This document shows, piece after piece, positions 11,624 to 22,055 of a stretch of DNA of 64,000 nt. Position 1 is the stretch's first letter; each line of letters starts with the position of its first letter. The DNA is from Triticum aestivum (lineage: Eukaryota; Streptophyta; Magnoliopsida; Poales; Poaceae), in contig NC_057796.1 of NCBI RefSeq assembly GCF_018294505.1, positions 267,799,518 to 267,863,517 of the forward strand, written 5' to 3'. The notes below the pieces were generated by a model. It searched no databases. It was not told the DNA's origin and saw nothing but the letters and a program-made list of their open reading frames with translations. The translations under genes were made by a program, and so were the position numbers.

Positions 11624-12697
11624 ACGTGTCTCTCCTAACTCGTCCATAGTTCATCTCTACAGAGAGACCAATCAAACAGTATGTACGTACATGTTCGCGA
11701 CAATGTTACGTGCGCTTCGACCGGGTGGGTCCCAGCTGTCAGGGAGGATAAGGATACACTTCCTTGCGTGCGAAGATATAGCTGGTGGGTCCCAGCTGTC
11801 GGGGGGAAGAATAATTTTTTCCCTATAATATGGACACACTTCCTTGTGTGCAGATATGTAGTTGGTGGGTCCCAGCTGTCAGGGGGAAACTTTTTTTTTC
11901 GCAAAATACGATGGCCCTTCCGGTGGGTCCCCGCTGTCAGGTGGAGGAATCATTATTTTGCGTGTAATAAGGAGGTACTTCCTTGTTGCCCAGTTGTCAG
12001 CCTCTCCACGTACAGTCCTCTTCTGATGGAAGTCATTCCTTGACCACGTTGACCATGCCGCGTCGAGAGCACCAAGGAGAGGACGACGGCGAGGCCTAGG
12101 AAGGGAATGACTAGGAGCCGGGGAAGACTCAGCAGCTATTTCCCACGCGGAGGGGAGTACGAGGGTTTATTGCTTCGGCTTCCGTGTGAGGCTGCCATCG
12201 CCAGAGATTAAGAGGAGGTCTGGGTGAGTACATGGATGGCCAGGCCAGCATTGGCAGTAGGGTGGGGAGGTGAGGCCTGCACAGCAGCATAGCCGGCCAT
12301 GTGACACAGGAGCAATCGGCACGACCGGCAATGGTTTGGGCGGCTGGAGCAAGAAGACGAGGGGTTGAGAAAGCACGACGGGCGTTGGATGGACATCATA
12401 CTGTCGCTGCAACTAGAATGGTTTATATTGACTAAGTTGACAAATCCTGCGTCCCCATCAACTTAGTAGGACCACATGTCAGCCTCCAAATAAGGTGGGT
12501 CCTAGCTAGTAGGGGGAGTATTCATTTTTTTGTGCGTAATAAGGAGGCACTTCCTTGCATGCAAAGATATAGCTGGTGGGTCCGAGCTGTTAGTGGGAGG
12601 AACTTTTTTTCACGAAATATAGAGGCCCTTCCGATGGGTCCCCGCTGTGAGGTGGAGGAATCAATATTTTGCGCGTAATAAGGAGGCACTTACTTGC
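11624..12697. repeat. Diverged tandem units, left part
   Basis: No gene seen. The sequence consists of imperfect units of about 0.8-1 kb. Landmarks repeat in the same order: GGTGGGTCCCAGCTGTCAG, cttccttg, TGACCACGTTGACCA, GGAAGGGAATGA, GAGTACGAGGGTTTA and GGCTGGAGCAAGAAGA. The second unit starts near 12480 and is split by element J. Orientation and origin are unknown. They may be part of the CACTA element to the right or an older repeat. Confidence 0.6.
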
Positions 12698-12992
12698 TGT
12701 GACGCCCAGATAATTAGACTACAGTAATTCCCTGCTAATGATGCCACGTCACCTCTGTCACTGTAGTTAATCTCGGGTTAGTTCAAAATGATTCAAATTC
12801 AAATTCAAAATTAGGCAAACAACAAAAGTTTTCAAACTTTAAAACTAAAATGTCCAGGTTGTGCCAAGTAATGCAAAGTTAATTGTGGTGAAGAAACCCC
12901 ACTTTTATAAAATGTTTTAATACTCTAAAATGATTAAAACAGTAGTTGAAACGAATAAATAAGTGCCTTTGATATTTTATAAAATCATAAAC
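12698..12992 (+). repeat. 5' LTR remnant of J
   Basis: It matches 15103-15400 nearly base for base until CATAAAC, after which it joins internal sequence at CCCACTTTCG. The remaining 3.5 kb of the LTR and the 5' internal region are deleted. Confidence 0.85.
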
Positions 12993-15102
12993 CCCACTTT
13001 CGAAATTCTGTGCTTGCCCCCTCGATGAATTGAGTTAACATCGACAACATTATTGATCTCCCTCCCAACACAAAACTTGTTCTAGTTTTGCGTTGTACCT
13101 TGAGTTCCTTGCTATCCAACTTATGTTATTTTCTACCTTGGAGTATTACCATCTGTTATGTCAAAAATGTGGTGAGAATTTAACCACCTCTTAAGAATTC
13201 TTGATGCAGGTGATACCTTTTGCCATATCCGTTCATTCCTTGGTCCCCGTGTTATTTCTAACCGGAAAACCGAAAATCAAACTATGACGTGCGACTTCAA
13301 AACTTCTAGCAACCCTATTGCTTTGAAGTTAATGGTTGATATTTCATTCTTAGACCATTGGTTATCGGATCACCATTCTAACATTGATCATGCTACCTAA
13401 GCCCATATTTCGGGTGCACCTTTCAACCAATGTTTAACTGTGTATGTTTTCCTCGAGCATACCTCATTGTATCATTTGATCTGACAAATGTTATCTCCTT
13501 GTTCACATAAGTGTGGAAATCCATCTTTTGTAAATCTCAATGAATTGTCGCTGAGTCAATCAGGCACCTCCTCCCCTCTCCTTGATTTAATGATGAACTC
13601 TTGTTTCGGAACTCGCTTCCATGGTTTAATTACCGAGACTCTTACAAGGTCACCTCGACAATTTGTGTTGCACCTTTCTTCTCAGGCATCCTGAGTCTAA
13701 GGTATCCTGACACCAATCAGATCTGAATCTCGGTCAGATCTGATGGTTGGAACATATTTTCAAGAGTTATAACATTGGTCCCTATATGACCCGGTAAGGT
13801 GATGTCATGCCTAGCACACCTGGCCGGAGGACCTATTGTTATAGTATCCTTTTTAACAAGCTTATCGATTCTTCCATGAGGAAATCATAAGTCTTAATTT
13901 ATAAGTTGTTCCTGATGGATCCTTTGTGTATCGAAAGTCCGACCTTTGCTTGAAGACCATGTCAATGCTATCTCGAAGCATGTCTATGGTATACGAATTT
14001 TCAACAAGAACATTTGAAGCCCAATGCTAAATGTTTCCTGCTCAAATATCCAAACACCGTTGTATGGGTAATGTCAGGAAATTTCTCCCCCCTTTCCTAA
14101 AGGGTTTTCTACATTATATCCTATTGTGGATATCATGCTATGTTTGTCCTTGGGAAGGATATACCCCTGAATAATGTGTTTAAACACATTTTCCTTTCCA
14201 TTGTTCTATTCAATATGATGATCACCTTTTCCTTTACATTGTTTTGTTTAACCTTTCTGGTGATCTATATGATCTAAGCAGTAATATTCTTCTGCTTATG
14301 TAAACACCTAGGTGTACAATTGTGTCGGTAAGACCCTGTTACTTTTGTTGATGACATTCCGGTAACCATTGATGGACGAGAACTTTGCCTACTGGTCCGC
14401 CTGGTTTCAACGAGCAGGAAAATGGTTCTCTTCGTCCCTCGCCCTTCGTACCGACTTTGTTGCCGACATAACTGATAGGCTACCCTCTGACATGTCTTGC
14501 TATCATGACCGTGCAAGATGCCAACGCCCTTCCTACTTTTAACCACATGGTGGGCCCATAACCCACAGTTCCACAAGATCGAAACCTGACTCTCCTATAC
14601 ACCCCCTGTTCCCAAAGTTATTCCTCGCTCGTGGCCTCATAAGTAATTCACGAGCCACCTCCCAAGAGATCATCAATTCTGGTATCAGACACAATACTTA
14701 TTCCTGTTGATCTCAACCCCTTTCATGCCCTGTTGCAGGCATCAAACGATTGCCTGCCCACTCAAAACTTCCCATGATACCTCCTTATTTTGCTCTCGAT
14801 ATTTTCTTACGTTTCAACTCGAGAGTTACTTTCTGCCACCTTCCCCGATGTTATCGACCAGATAGTCAACCTTGCGGAGGTCCGTTCTCCCGGAATACTC
14901 CCCCTTTATTCTTTCTTAAGTACGATGGAGTTCTTGAAGAAAGGACGACAACTTCCTCATGATGCATTGGAATAAAGAATTGAAGACATCAATGAAAGGG
15001 ATTAAATTCTTCGAGAAGATTCGTTAGAATGTCGTAAGCAGAACTTTCCCCCTTACTCCCCTCTTAAATCTCGGGACGAGATTTCTTGTAGTGGAGGAGA
15101 AT
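12993..15102 (+). other. J 3' internal non-coding region
   Basis: About 2.1 kb with no coherent reading frame and no pol motif on either strand. It looks like the untranslated part that follows pol in long Triticeae Gypsy elements. It ends with a hairpin and the purine tract GTGGAGGAGAA. Confidence 0.6.
15066..15084 (+). other. Pre-polypurine-tract hairpin of J
   Basis: AAATCTCG-GGA-CGAGATTT is a perfect 8-bp stem with a 3-base loop. It ends 18 bases before the 3' LTR. Compared with D (49804) the outer stem pair changes from G-C to A-T on both sides. Confidence 0.7.
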
Positions 15103-18100
15103 TATGACGCCCGGATAATTAGACTACAGTAATTCCCTGCTAATGATGCCACATCACCTCTGTCACTGTAGTTAATCTCGGGTTAGTTCAAAATGATTCA
15201 AATTCAAATTCAAAATTAGGCAAACAACAAAAGTTTTCAAACTTTAAAACTAAAATGTCCAGGTTGTGCCAAGTAATGCAAAGTTAATTGTGGTGAGGAA
15301 ACCCCACTTTTGTAAAATGTTTTAATAATCTAAAATGATTAAAACAGTAGTTGAAACGAATAAAGAAGTGCCTTTGATATTTTATAAAATCATAAACTAT
15401 TTTATTTTGAGGTAAAACTTTTTAGGGTAGTGGGTTATTTTGAAACACTATTTTTGGAGCTATTGCCATATTTTACTAAACTAAAAATAAAGTGTAACTA
15501 AAATAAAACAGAAAGGAAAGAGAATAAAAAGAAAAGAAAACCAAAAAATAAAATAAAAGAAACCCCCCCGGCCAACCTGGCCAGACGGCCCGCCGGTCAG
15601 CCCACTGGCCCAGGCCGGCCCCCCACCTCACCTACTAACCCCCTTGGGACATTGAACCCTAGCCCACTACTCCACTCCTCCCCCACGTTCCCCTCTCTCC
15701 CTCGTCTCCTCCCGATCCCGATCTGGATCGGGCGCCGGCGCCCTTCCCCCGCGCTTGTCGCCGTCGACCGCCTGACCTCGCCGCCCTTGTCGTCGATCCC
15801 AACACCGACGGACCCCACCCCCTCAAGCATCGTCGCCGCCCTGGCTTCGCAGGACGCCGCACTCGAGGACCACCTCGCCGGTGCCTCCTCTCCCTGCGTC
15901 GCCCATCGACCCCGACGCTCACGATGCCGCGGCCACCGTCACCTTCCTCTCCCTCACGGGATCTCCTCCTCGCTGGCATCGCGTCCCCGTCTTCCTCCCT
16001 GAGCACCGCTGCCTAGACCCCACGGCCCCGTGGTGAGGCCCCGGCATCTCCTCCTCCTCTCCTGCTCCGGCCACTTCGGCCATGGCCTTGCTCACCGGCG
16101 CCCGCACGCGCGCCGGCCGCCCTGCCCGCGCCCGCGCCCCTACCTATGCCCGCGCCCCACATCGTTCGGACGCGCCCGCTCGGCTCCCTCCACGTCCACT
16201 CCGCCGGGCAGCCCTGCTGCTGCTGCCGCTGCGTGCGCCACTCGCCGCGCGTCCGCGCTGTTCCGCCGCTGCATCGCCGTGCGGCCCCGCAACGGCCCGC
16301 CGCGCCACCGCCTCCTCCGCGTTGTGCCACTCCGGCCTTACCGTGGCCGGCGGCCCCCCGGTTGGCCTCGGGCACGTGCCCACGCCAGCGCCCGTTTGGC
16401 CCCTAGGGCCAATGACATGGGGCCCCACGCCCCTTGAGAACAATTTAAAAAAAGAAACTAAAAATAAATAAATAAATAATAAGTAAATAAAAATGTTAAT
16501 TAATTAATTAATTACTTAATAAACTAAATTAGTTAACTTAATTAATCATGTTTAATTAAACTAATTAAACATTAGGTACCTAATTAACTAATTAAAGTGA
16601 TTAATAGGTTAATTAGGTTATTGTACCTATGACATGCGGAACCCACACGTCAGCGACCCAGTCAACACCTCTGTTGAATGCTGACATCATGCTGACATCA
16701 TGATGACGCCAGCTTGCATTATTCTGGATAATGTTAGAATTAAGTAATTAAATAAATTCAGAAAATGATTTAAAACTTTGAAAATTAATAGAAAATAAAC
16801 GGTAGCTCAGATGAAAATGTTTTCTACATGAAAGTTGCTCAGAATGACGAGACGAATCCGGATACGTAGCCCGTTCGTCCGCCACACCTCCCTAGCATAG
16901 CAAACACACAACTTTCCCCCTTTGGTTGATCTATCTGAAAACGCAAAACACCGGGAATACTTTCCCGGATGTTTTCCCCCTTCGCTGGTATCTCCTCCTA
17001 CCGCGTTAGGGCACACCTAACACCGCTGTTTGCTTTGTCATGCATCGTTATGCATCTGTTTGCATTGTATTCATTGTTTCTTCCCCCTCTTCTCTCCGGT
17101 AGACTATGAGACTGACGCCGCTGCTGGTGCCCCGATTGACTACATTGTTGACGACCCCTTCTTGCCAGAGCAACTAGGCAAGCCCCCCCTTTGATCACCA
17201 GATATCGCCTATTCCTTCTCTGTACTGCTTGCATTAGAGTAGTGTAGCATGTTACTGCTTTCAGTTCATCCTATTCTACTGGATAGCCTATCATTGTTGC
17301 TACAGTTGTTACCCTTACCTGCAATCCTAAATGCTTAGTATAGGATGCTAGTATTCCATCAGTGGCCTTACACTCTTGTCCGTCTGCCATGCTATACTAC
17401 TGGCCCGTGATCACTTCGGGAGGTGAACACGGGCATATGCTATATACTTTATACTGTTACATTACTTATGATACTGTTCGGAGATGGGGGCTCAAGGGGC
17501 AGGTGGCTCCATCCCGGTAGAGGTGGGCCTGGGTTCCCGACGGCCCCCGACTGTTACTTTGTGGCGGAGCGATAGGGCAGGTTGAGACTACCTACGAGAG
17601 AGGTGGGCCTGGTCCTGGTCGGCGTCCGCGGTTACTTCAAAATAACACGCTTAACGAGTTCTGGGTATTTGATCTGAGTCTGGCCTTTTGGTCTATACGC
17701 TCTAACCAACTACGCGGGAAAGATATGGGCACTCGGCGTGGTGGTATCAGCCGAAGCCTTCGTGACGTCAGAGACTGAGCGGCGCGCGCCGGGTTGGACC
17801 GCGTAACGCAACTTCCTTTGTAATTGAGGTTGCTAGGTCTGCTCTCCGGCTGCCCACGCAACGTGCAGGTGTGCAATGGGCGATGGGCCCAGACCCCTGC
17901 GCGCATAGGATTTAGACCAGCGTGCTGACCTCTCTATTGTGCCTAGGTGGGGCTGCGACGTGTTGATCTTCCAAGGCCGGGCATGACCCAGGAAAGTGTG
18001 TCCGGCCAAATGGGATCGAGCGTGTTGGGTTATGTGGTGCACCCCTGCAGGGAAGTTTATCTATTCGAATAGCCGTGATCTTCGGTAACAAGAGGACTTG

Positions 18101-18893
18101 GAGTGGTACCTTGACCTTATGACAACTAGAACCGGATACTTAATAAAACACACCCTTCCCTGTGCCAGATACCACCCGGTGATTGCTCTCTCACAGGTCG
18201 ACGAGGAGAGGATCGTTGGGGTAGGATTATGCTATGCGATGATACTTGGTGAACTTACCATCTACTCTCTTCTACATGCTGCAAGATGGAGGCTGCCAGA
18301 AGCGTAGTCTTCGACAGGACTAGCTATCCCCCTCTTATTCTGGCATTCTGAAGTTCAGTCCACCGATATTGCCTCTTTACACATATAGCCATGCATATGT
18401 AGTGTAGATCCTTGTTTGCGAGTACTTTGGATGAGTACTCACGGTTGCTTTTCTCCCTCTTTTCCCCTTTCCCTTCTACGTGGTTGTCGCAACCAGATGC
18501 TGGAGCCCAGGAGGCAGACGCCACCATCGACGACGACTCCTACTGCACCGCGGGTGCCTACTACTAGGTGCAGGCCGCCGACGACCAGGAGTAGTTTAGG
18601 AGGATCCCAACCAGGAGGCTTGCGCCTCTTTTGATCTGTATCCCAGTTTGTGCTAGCCATCTTATGGCAACTTGTTTAACTTATGTCTATACTCAGATAT
18701 TGTTGCTTCCGCTAACTCGTCTATGATCGAGCACTTGTATTCGAGCCCTCGAGGCCCCTGGCTTGCATTATGATGCTTGTATGACTTATTTTAATTATTA
18801 GAGTTGTGTTGTGATATCTTCCCGTGAGTCCCTGATTTTGATCGTACATGTTTGTGTGTATGATTAGTGTACGATTGAATTGGGGGCGTCACA
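15103..18893 (+). repeat. 3' LTR of J (3.8 kb)
   Basis: It starts TATGACGCCC (second base changed from TGTGACGCCC) and ends GGGCGTCACA. Inside are an AT-rich start, a GC-rich block (15570-16440) that opens many meaningless ORFs on both strands, a TTAATTAA-rich block (16495-16620), and a longer ordinary-composition tail. No protein family is recognisable in it. Confidence 0.8.
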
Positions 18894-20420
18894 CTTGCGT
18901 ACGACCGTGGAACCAGCTGTTAGTCTCTCCACTTACAGTCCTCTTCCGATGGATATCATTCATTGACCACGTTCACCACGCCACGCCGATAGCACCAGGG
19001 CAGTGGACGACAGAGAGACCTAGGAAGGGAATGACCTAGAGCCGGGGAAGACTCGGTAGTGGTTGCCCACGCAGTGGGGAGTACGAGGGTTTACTGTTTC
19101 GGCTCCCATCACCGGAAAATAACAGGTGGTGTGGGTGAGTAGAGGAATGGCCTGGCCAGCGATGGAGTAGGGTGGGCCTTCTCAAGGGAATAACTGGTAC
19201 GGCCTGTGTGGCAGCACAGCCGGCCACAGGAGGCAGGAGTAGACAGTCCCACTAGCGTTGTTTTGTCGGCTGGAGCAAGAAGATCAGATATTGAAGAAGC
19301 AGCACGGCCGTTGGATTAACATCCAACGGTCACTGCTGCTAGAATCGTTTGTAGACTAAGTTGACAAAGCCTTTCGTACACGTCAACCTAGTAGACCCAC
19401 AAGTCGGCCTCCAAATCTGTCAAACAGCATACGACCCAAAATTTCTAGCCAGATTCAAATTAATTTAAAACTAAACATACCATAATTTGAATCCAATGAA
19501 ATTTTACCCACACAGAAACAATGAAATTTAAAATATCAAAATCTGAAAGAAAAAAGTATTTTGGAACTAATTGCCTATTTGCTGTATTTTTTCATTTTAC
19601 AACCCATTTCTTATTATTTATAGCCCATTTCTTATTACTTATAGCCCATTTTCTGGGCAAGCCCGAATGCATCCCTCCTCGTCTTGAAAGATTTCCGGCC
19701 CAGCAGGGCGTAGAAAAGCAAGTAGGCCAACGTTAGTTATTCTGCAAAAAAACAAAATAGCTGGGGTGGCCATTTTCAGAAAGGAAAAAAAACTAGGCTG
19801 GTCATGTGGTAACATATGAAATAAAATCCTGGGCTAGACGAGCCACAGCTCCCGCACAACCCAGTTGATACCCTTCTTCATCCCGAGAACAAAAAAAATA
19901 CTGCTCATGCTACTGGGTTCTGGGTGTCAGCCGCTCCTTGTGCAGTTATCTCACTTATTGACTACGTTGACAGTGGCGTGTGACCTAGATGTCAGGAAAC
20001 CATTAGGAGGAACCTTTTTTCCCTTGTAATAAAGGAGGTACTTGCTTGGCTACTGCCATGATCCTGGTGGGTCCCTATTGTCATCCTCACCATGTACAAT
20101 CATCTCCTTATTCCTCTCGGTTGTTGACCATGTTGACAAAACCGGAGGGAGGCGCCACGGCCAGCGAACCAAGGCGGAGGACGATGGTGAGGCCTCAGAC
20201 GGGAACGAACAGGAGCCAGGGAAGATGCACGGAGTTTTAGGGTGCGATGTGGCCATGATCCGTGCGCGGCAGCACAACCAGCCGTGGGAGGCGGGAGCAG
20301 GCGGTTCCGCCGGCGCTGGTTTGGCTTTGGCGACTAGAGGAAGAAGAGACTGAAGAAACACGACAGACTTTGAATGTCAATCCAATGGTCAAGGTTGGCA
20401 CAATCGTTTGTTGACTAAGC
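18894..20420. repeat. Diverged tandem units, right part
   Basis: This continues the array interrupted by J. The rest of unit 2 runs to about 19420. An AT-rich spacer follows at 19430-19900. A third, more diverged unit lies at about 19920-20420, again with TTGACCATGTTGAC and GGAGGACGATGGTGAGGCC. No gene is seen. Confidence 0.55.
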
Positions 20421-20571
20421 CGACACCATGTAGCATACTTTTTTATAGGAAGAAAAGAAAAAGAGGGCTCGTTCGCCAGATAATATTCCCGAAACTGCGA
20501 CCGTTTGATCTTGCGTTGCAACTAAAACTGCCAGGAAAATGCGTTCGTTTGCCGTCCTCCTCCCAGGGAAC

Positions 20572-20643
20572 GTTCGCCACATAAGTGACTAGCACCCTGG
20601 TTTTCAACCGAGAGGTCTTGGGTTCGAGTCCCAGGAACCATCA
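20572..20643 (+). tRNA. tRNA-Glu(UUC)-like relic, not functional
   Basis: A perfect internal B box GGTTCGAGTCC is at 20621-20631. The T stem CTTGG/CCAGG folds. An anticodon-like arm has loop TTTTCAA, which would read glutamate. TAGCACC sits where the D arm should end. The acceptor stem does not pair, one anticodon stem pair is mismatched and the A box is weak. I take it as a tRNA-derived relic, perhaps from a SINE head. Confidence 0.4.
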
Positions 20644-20798
20644 ATTTTCTCCTCCTTCCTTCCTCGCAAAAGAAGAAAATCAAAGACTTGAGAAGGCGTG
20701 CATAACAAGCTAGTGTACCAATAAAGAGACGTTGTTGAGTTTTAGAAAAAAGAGGGACGTGTTCCTATAGCTGGTTCGAATCCAAACCTAGACTATGA

Positions 20799-20806
20799 CT
20801 ATATAT
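20799..20806 (+). promoter_or_regulatory. TATA-like box before the GRF gene
   Basis: CTATATATGG lies about 105 bases upstream of the ATG at 20911, a plausible plant core-promoter spacing. Confidence 0.35.
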
Positions 20807-20910
20807 GGTGCTATGGTACTCTGCAAGTAATGAAACTGACATATCCAACGTTCGCTTCCCCTCTTCTCTAGTTACTCTGCCTAGCACCAGAAGCTCCGGC
20901 TGCAGCAACC

Positions 20911-21590
20911 ATGTCCGCTGGCGGCTCGTCCACCTGCTCTTCAGCATGCAACAACCGGATATGCACCAAGTCGCCACCCGTACCAACCCCTTTGGGTCTC
21001 ATCACACCCCCATCGGCACACTCACCGCAGCTAGTTGCTCATCGCAACCCGCTGCCAGTGGTGTGGTGCCACTGCCGCAAATCACGCAGAGTCATCCGTC
21101 GCGTATCAACTACAATCCTCAACCCTAGCCGAGTCTTCTACAAATGCCCGAATCATGGGCTAATAATATGGTTAAGTGCTGTTCGCCTGCTTTCTATTGC
21201 TAATTTTTTTAATAGTTTCGATGATGACCTTCCAATTTGATTCGTGCAGAAAAGGGAAGATTGTGTGATTTGTATTTCTGGTAAGTTGCTGTTGTGGGGG
21301 AATGGGACTACGCTGATTATTTGGTTATCCGAGGAATCCCAATACCAGCAAGTTGGGGTGTTGGACAAGTAACTGAAGGAACGGTAGAAGAGGAAGATGC
21401 AGAGCAGAAGGTTAAAGATGTAGTTCATCTGATCATGGCAAGGCAACAGCTGCTGAACGACCTTGACATCAATGAGGAGATGAAAGAGCTTGTGAAGATA
21501 ATGGGCAAGATCATTGTGCTCTGTAGGATGATTGTCTCTTTATTTGCTGTGTATGTTGCACTTGTGATGTATTCAGTGGCTATGACATGA
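20911..21590 (+). pseudogene. GRF-type zinc-finger protein, probably broken
   Basis: The N-terminus from the ATG at 20911 is low-complexity. Then VVWCHC (Cys53, Cys55) and NPSRVFYKCPNHG (Cys79) match the GRF zinc finger, which binds nucleic acid. A likely intron follows, with donor near 21171 and acceptor ending at 21249. It leads into CDLYFW and EWDYADYLV, the rest of the GRF signature. A charged helix region and one membrane-like segment (IIVLCRMIVSLFAVYVALVM) close the protein. The frame does not join cleanly at the splice site and a TAA lies at 21282-21284, so this copy looks dead. Such genes are numerous in grasses. Its tail faces the CACTA transposase gene, and both may belong to one transposon. 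Confidence 0.65.
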
Positions 21591-21659
21591 GAACTTTGCT
21601 GAAACTAGTAATGAATGAAACCTGTTTAGCAGGTTGGGCGTAGTGTTGTGAACAGTTAA

Positions 21660-22055
21660 TGATTTCTACTAACAGAAATGGGGGGTATCCCCTTTTGCTC
21701 ATAAATAAATAAATAAATAGCAGAGGCCCTTTTGCTAATAAATAAATAAATTAGCAGAGGCCCTGTCGGGTCAGCTTTGTTCCCATTCGAAGACGTCGAG
21801 AAAATTGCAGTCCGACAACAAACTATGTCATCAAATACAAGTTTCACAGCCAAATATGAGTACAGCTAAACAAAAATGTCATCATGTTTTAGTCATCATA
21901 CAATCACCAAACATAAATCAACACACATAATAAGTGATGTTCTCACAGCAAAATACTAAACAACAACTTCATCAGGTTTTAGTTGTCATAGCAAACACAA
22001 TTTCACATAGTAGATAAAAAGTCAACCTCTCGCAGGAAAATATGACAAAAGCAAT
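21660..22055. other. AT-rich spacer between the two convergent genes
   Basis: No gene is seen. Two copies of an (AATA)n tract, each followed by agcagaggccct, lie at 21703-21765. The rest is AT-rich sequence that may serve as the 3' end of the transposase transcript. Confidence 0.5.

Larger units (their letters stand above)
12698..18893 (+). mobile_element. Element J: Gypsy retrotransposon with large internal deletion
   Basis: The element begins TGTGACGCCC and ends GGGCGTCACA, a 10-bp terminal inverted repeat. Both sides carry CTTGC (12693-12697 and 18894-18898), a clean 5-base target duplication. Only 295 bp of the 5' LTR are left, followed by 2.1 kb of non-coding 3' internal sequence and a 3.8-kb 3' LTR. 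No gag or pol is left. The TCTCGGGACGAGA hairpin before the purine tract resembles that of chromovirus D, so a chromovirus origin is likely. Confidence 0.85.

Noticed and set aside
12167..12412. Minus-strand ORFs in the tandem units, similar to those at 19036 and 20050
   Set aside because: They resemble each other because the DNA units repeat. Starts and stops are not conserved, so no gene is called.
15597..16471. Several overlapping Pro/Ala/Arg-rich ORFs on both strands
   Set aside because: They lie in the GC-rich block of the J LTR, where stops are rare by composition. No domain or family pattern is seen.
20572..20643. Functional tRNA-Glu gene
   Set aside because: The acceptor stem does not pair and the A box is poor.
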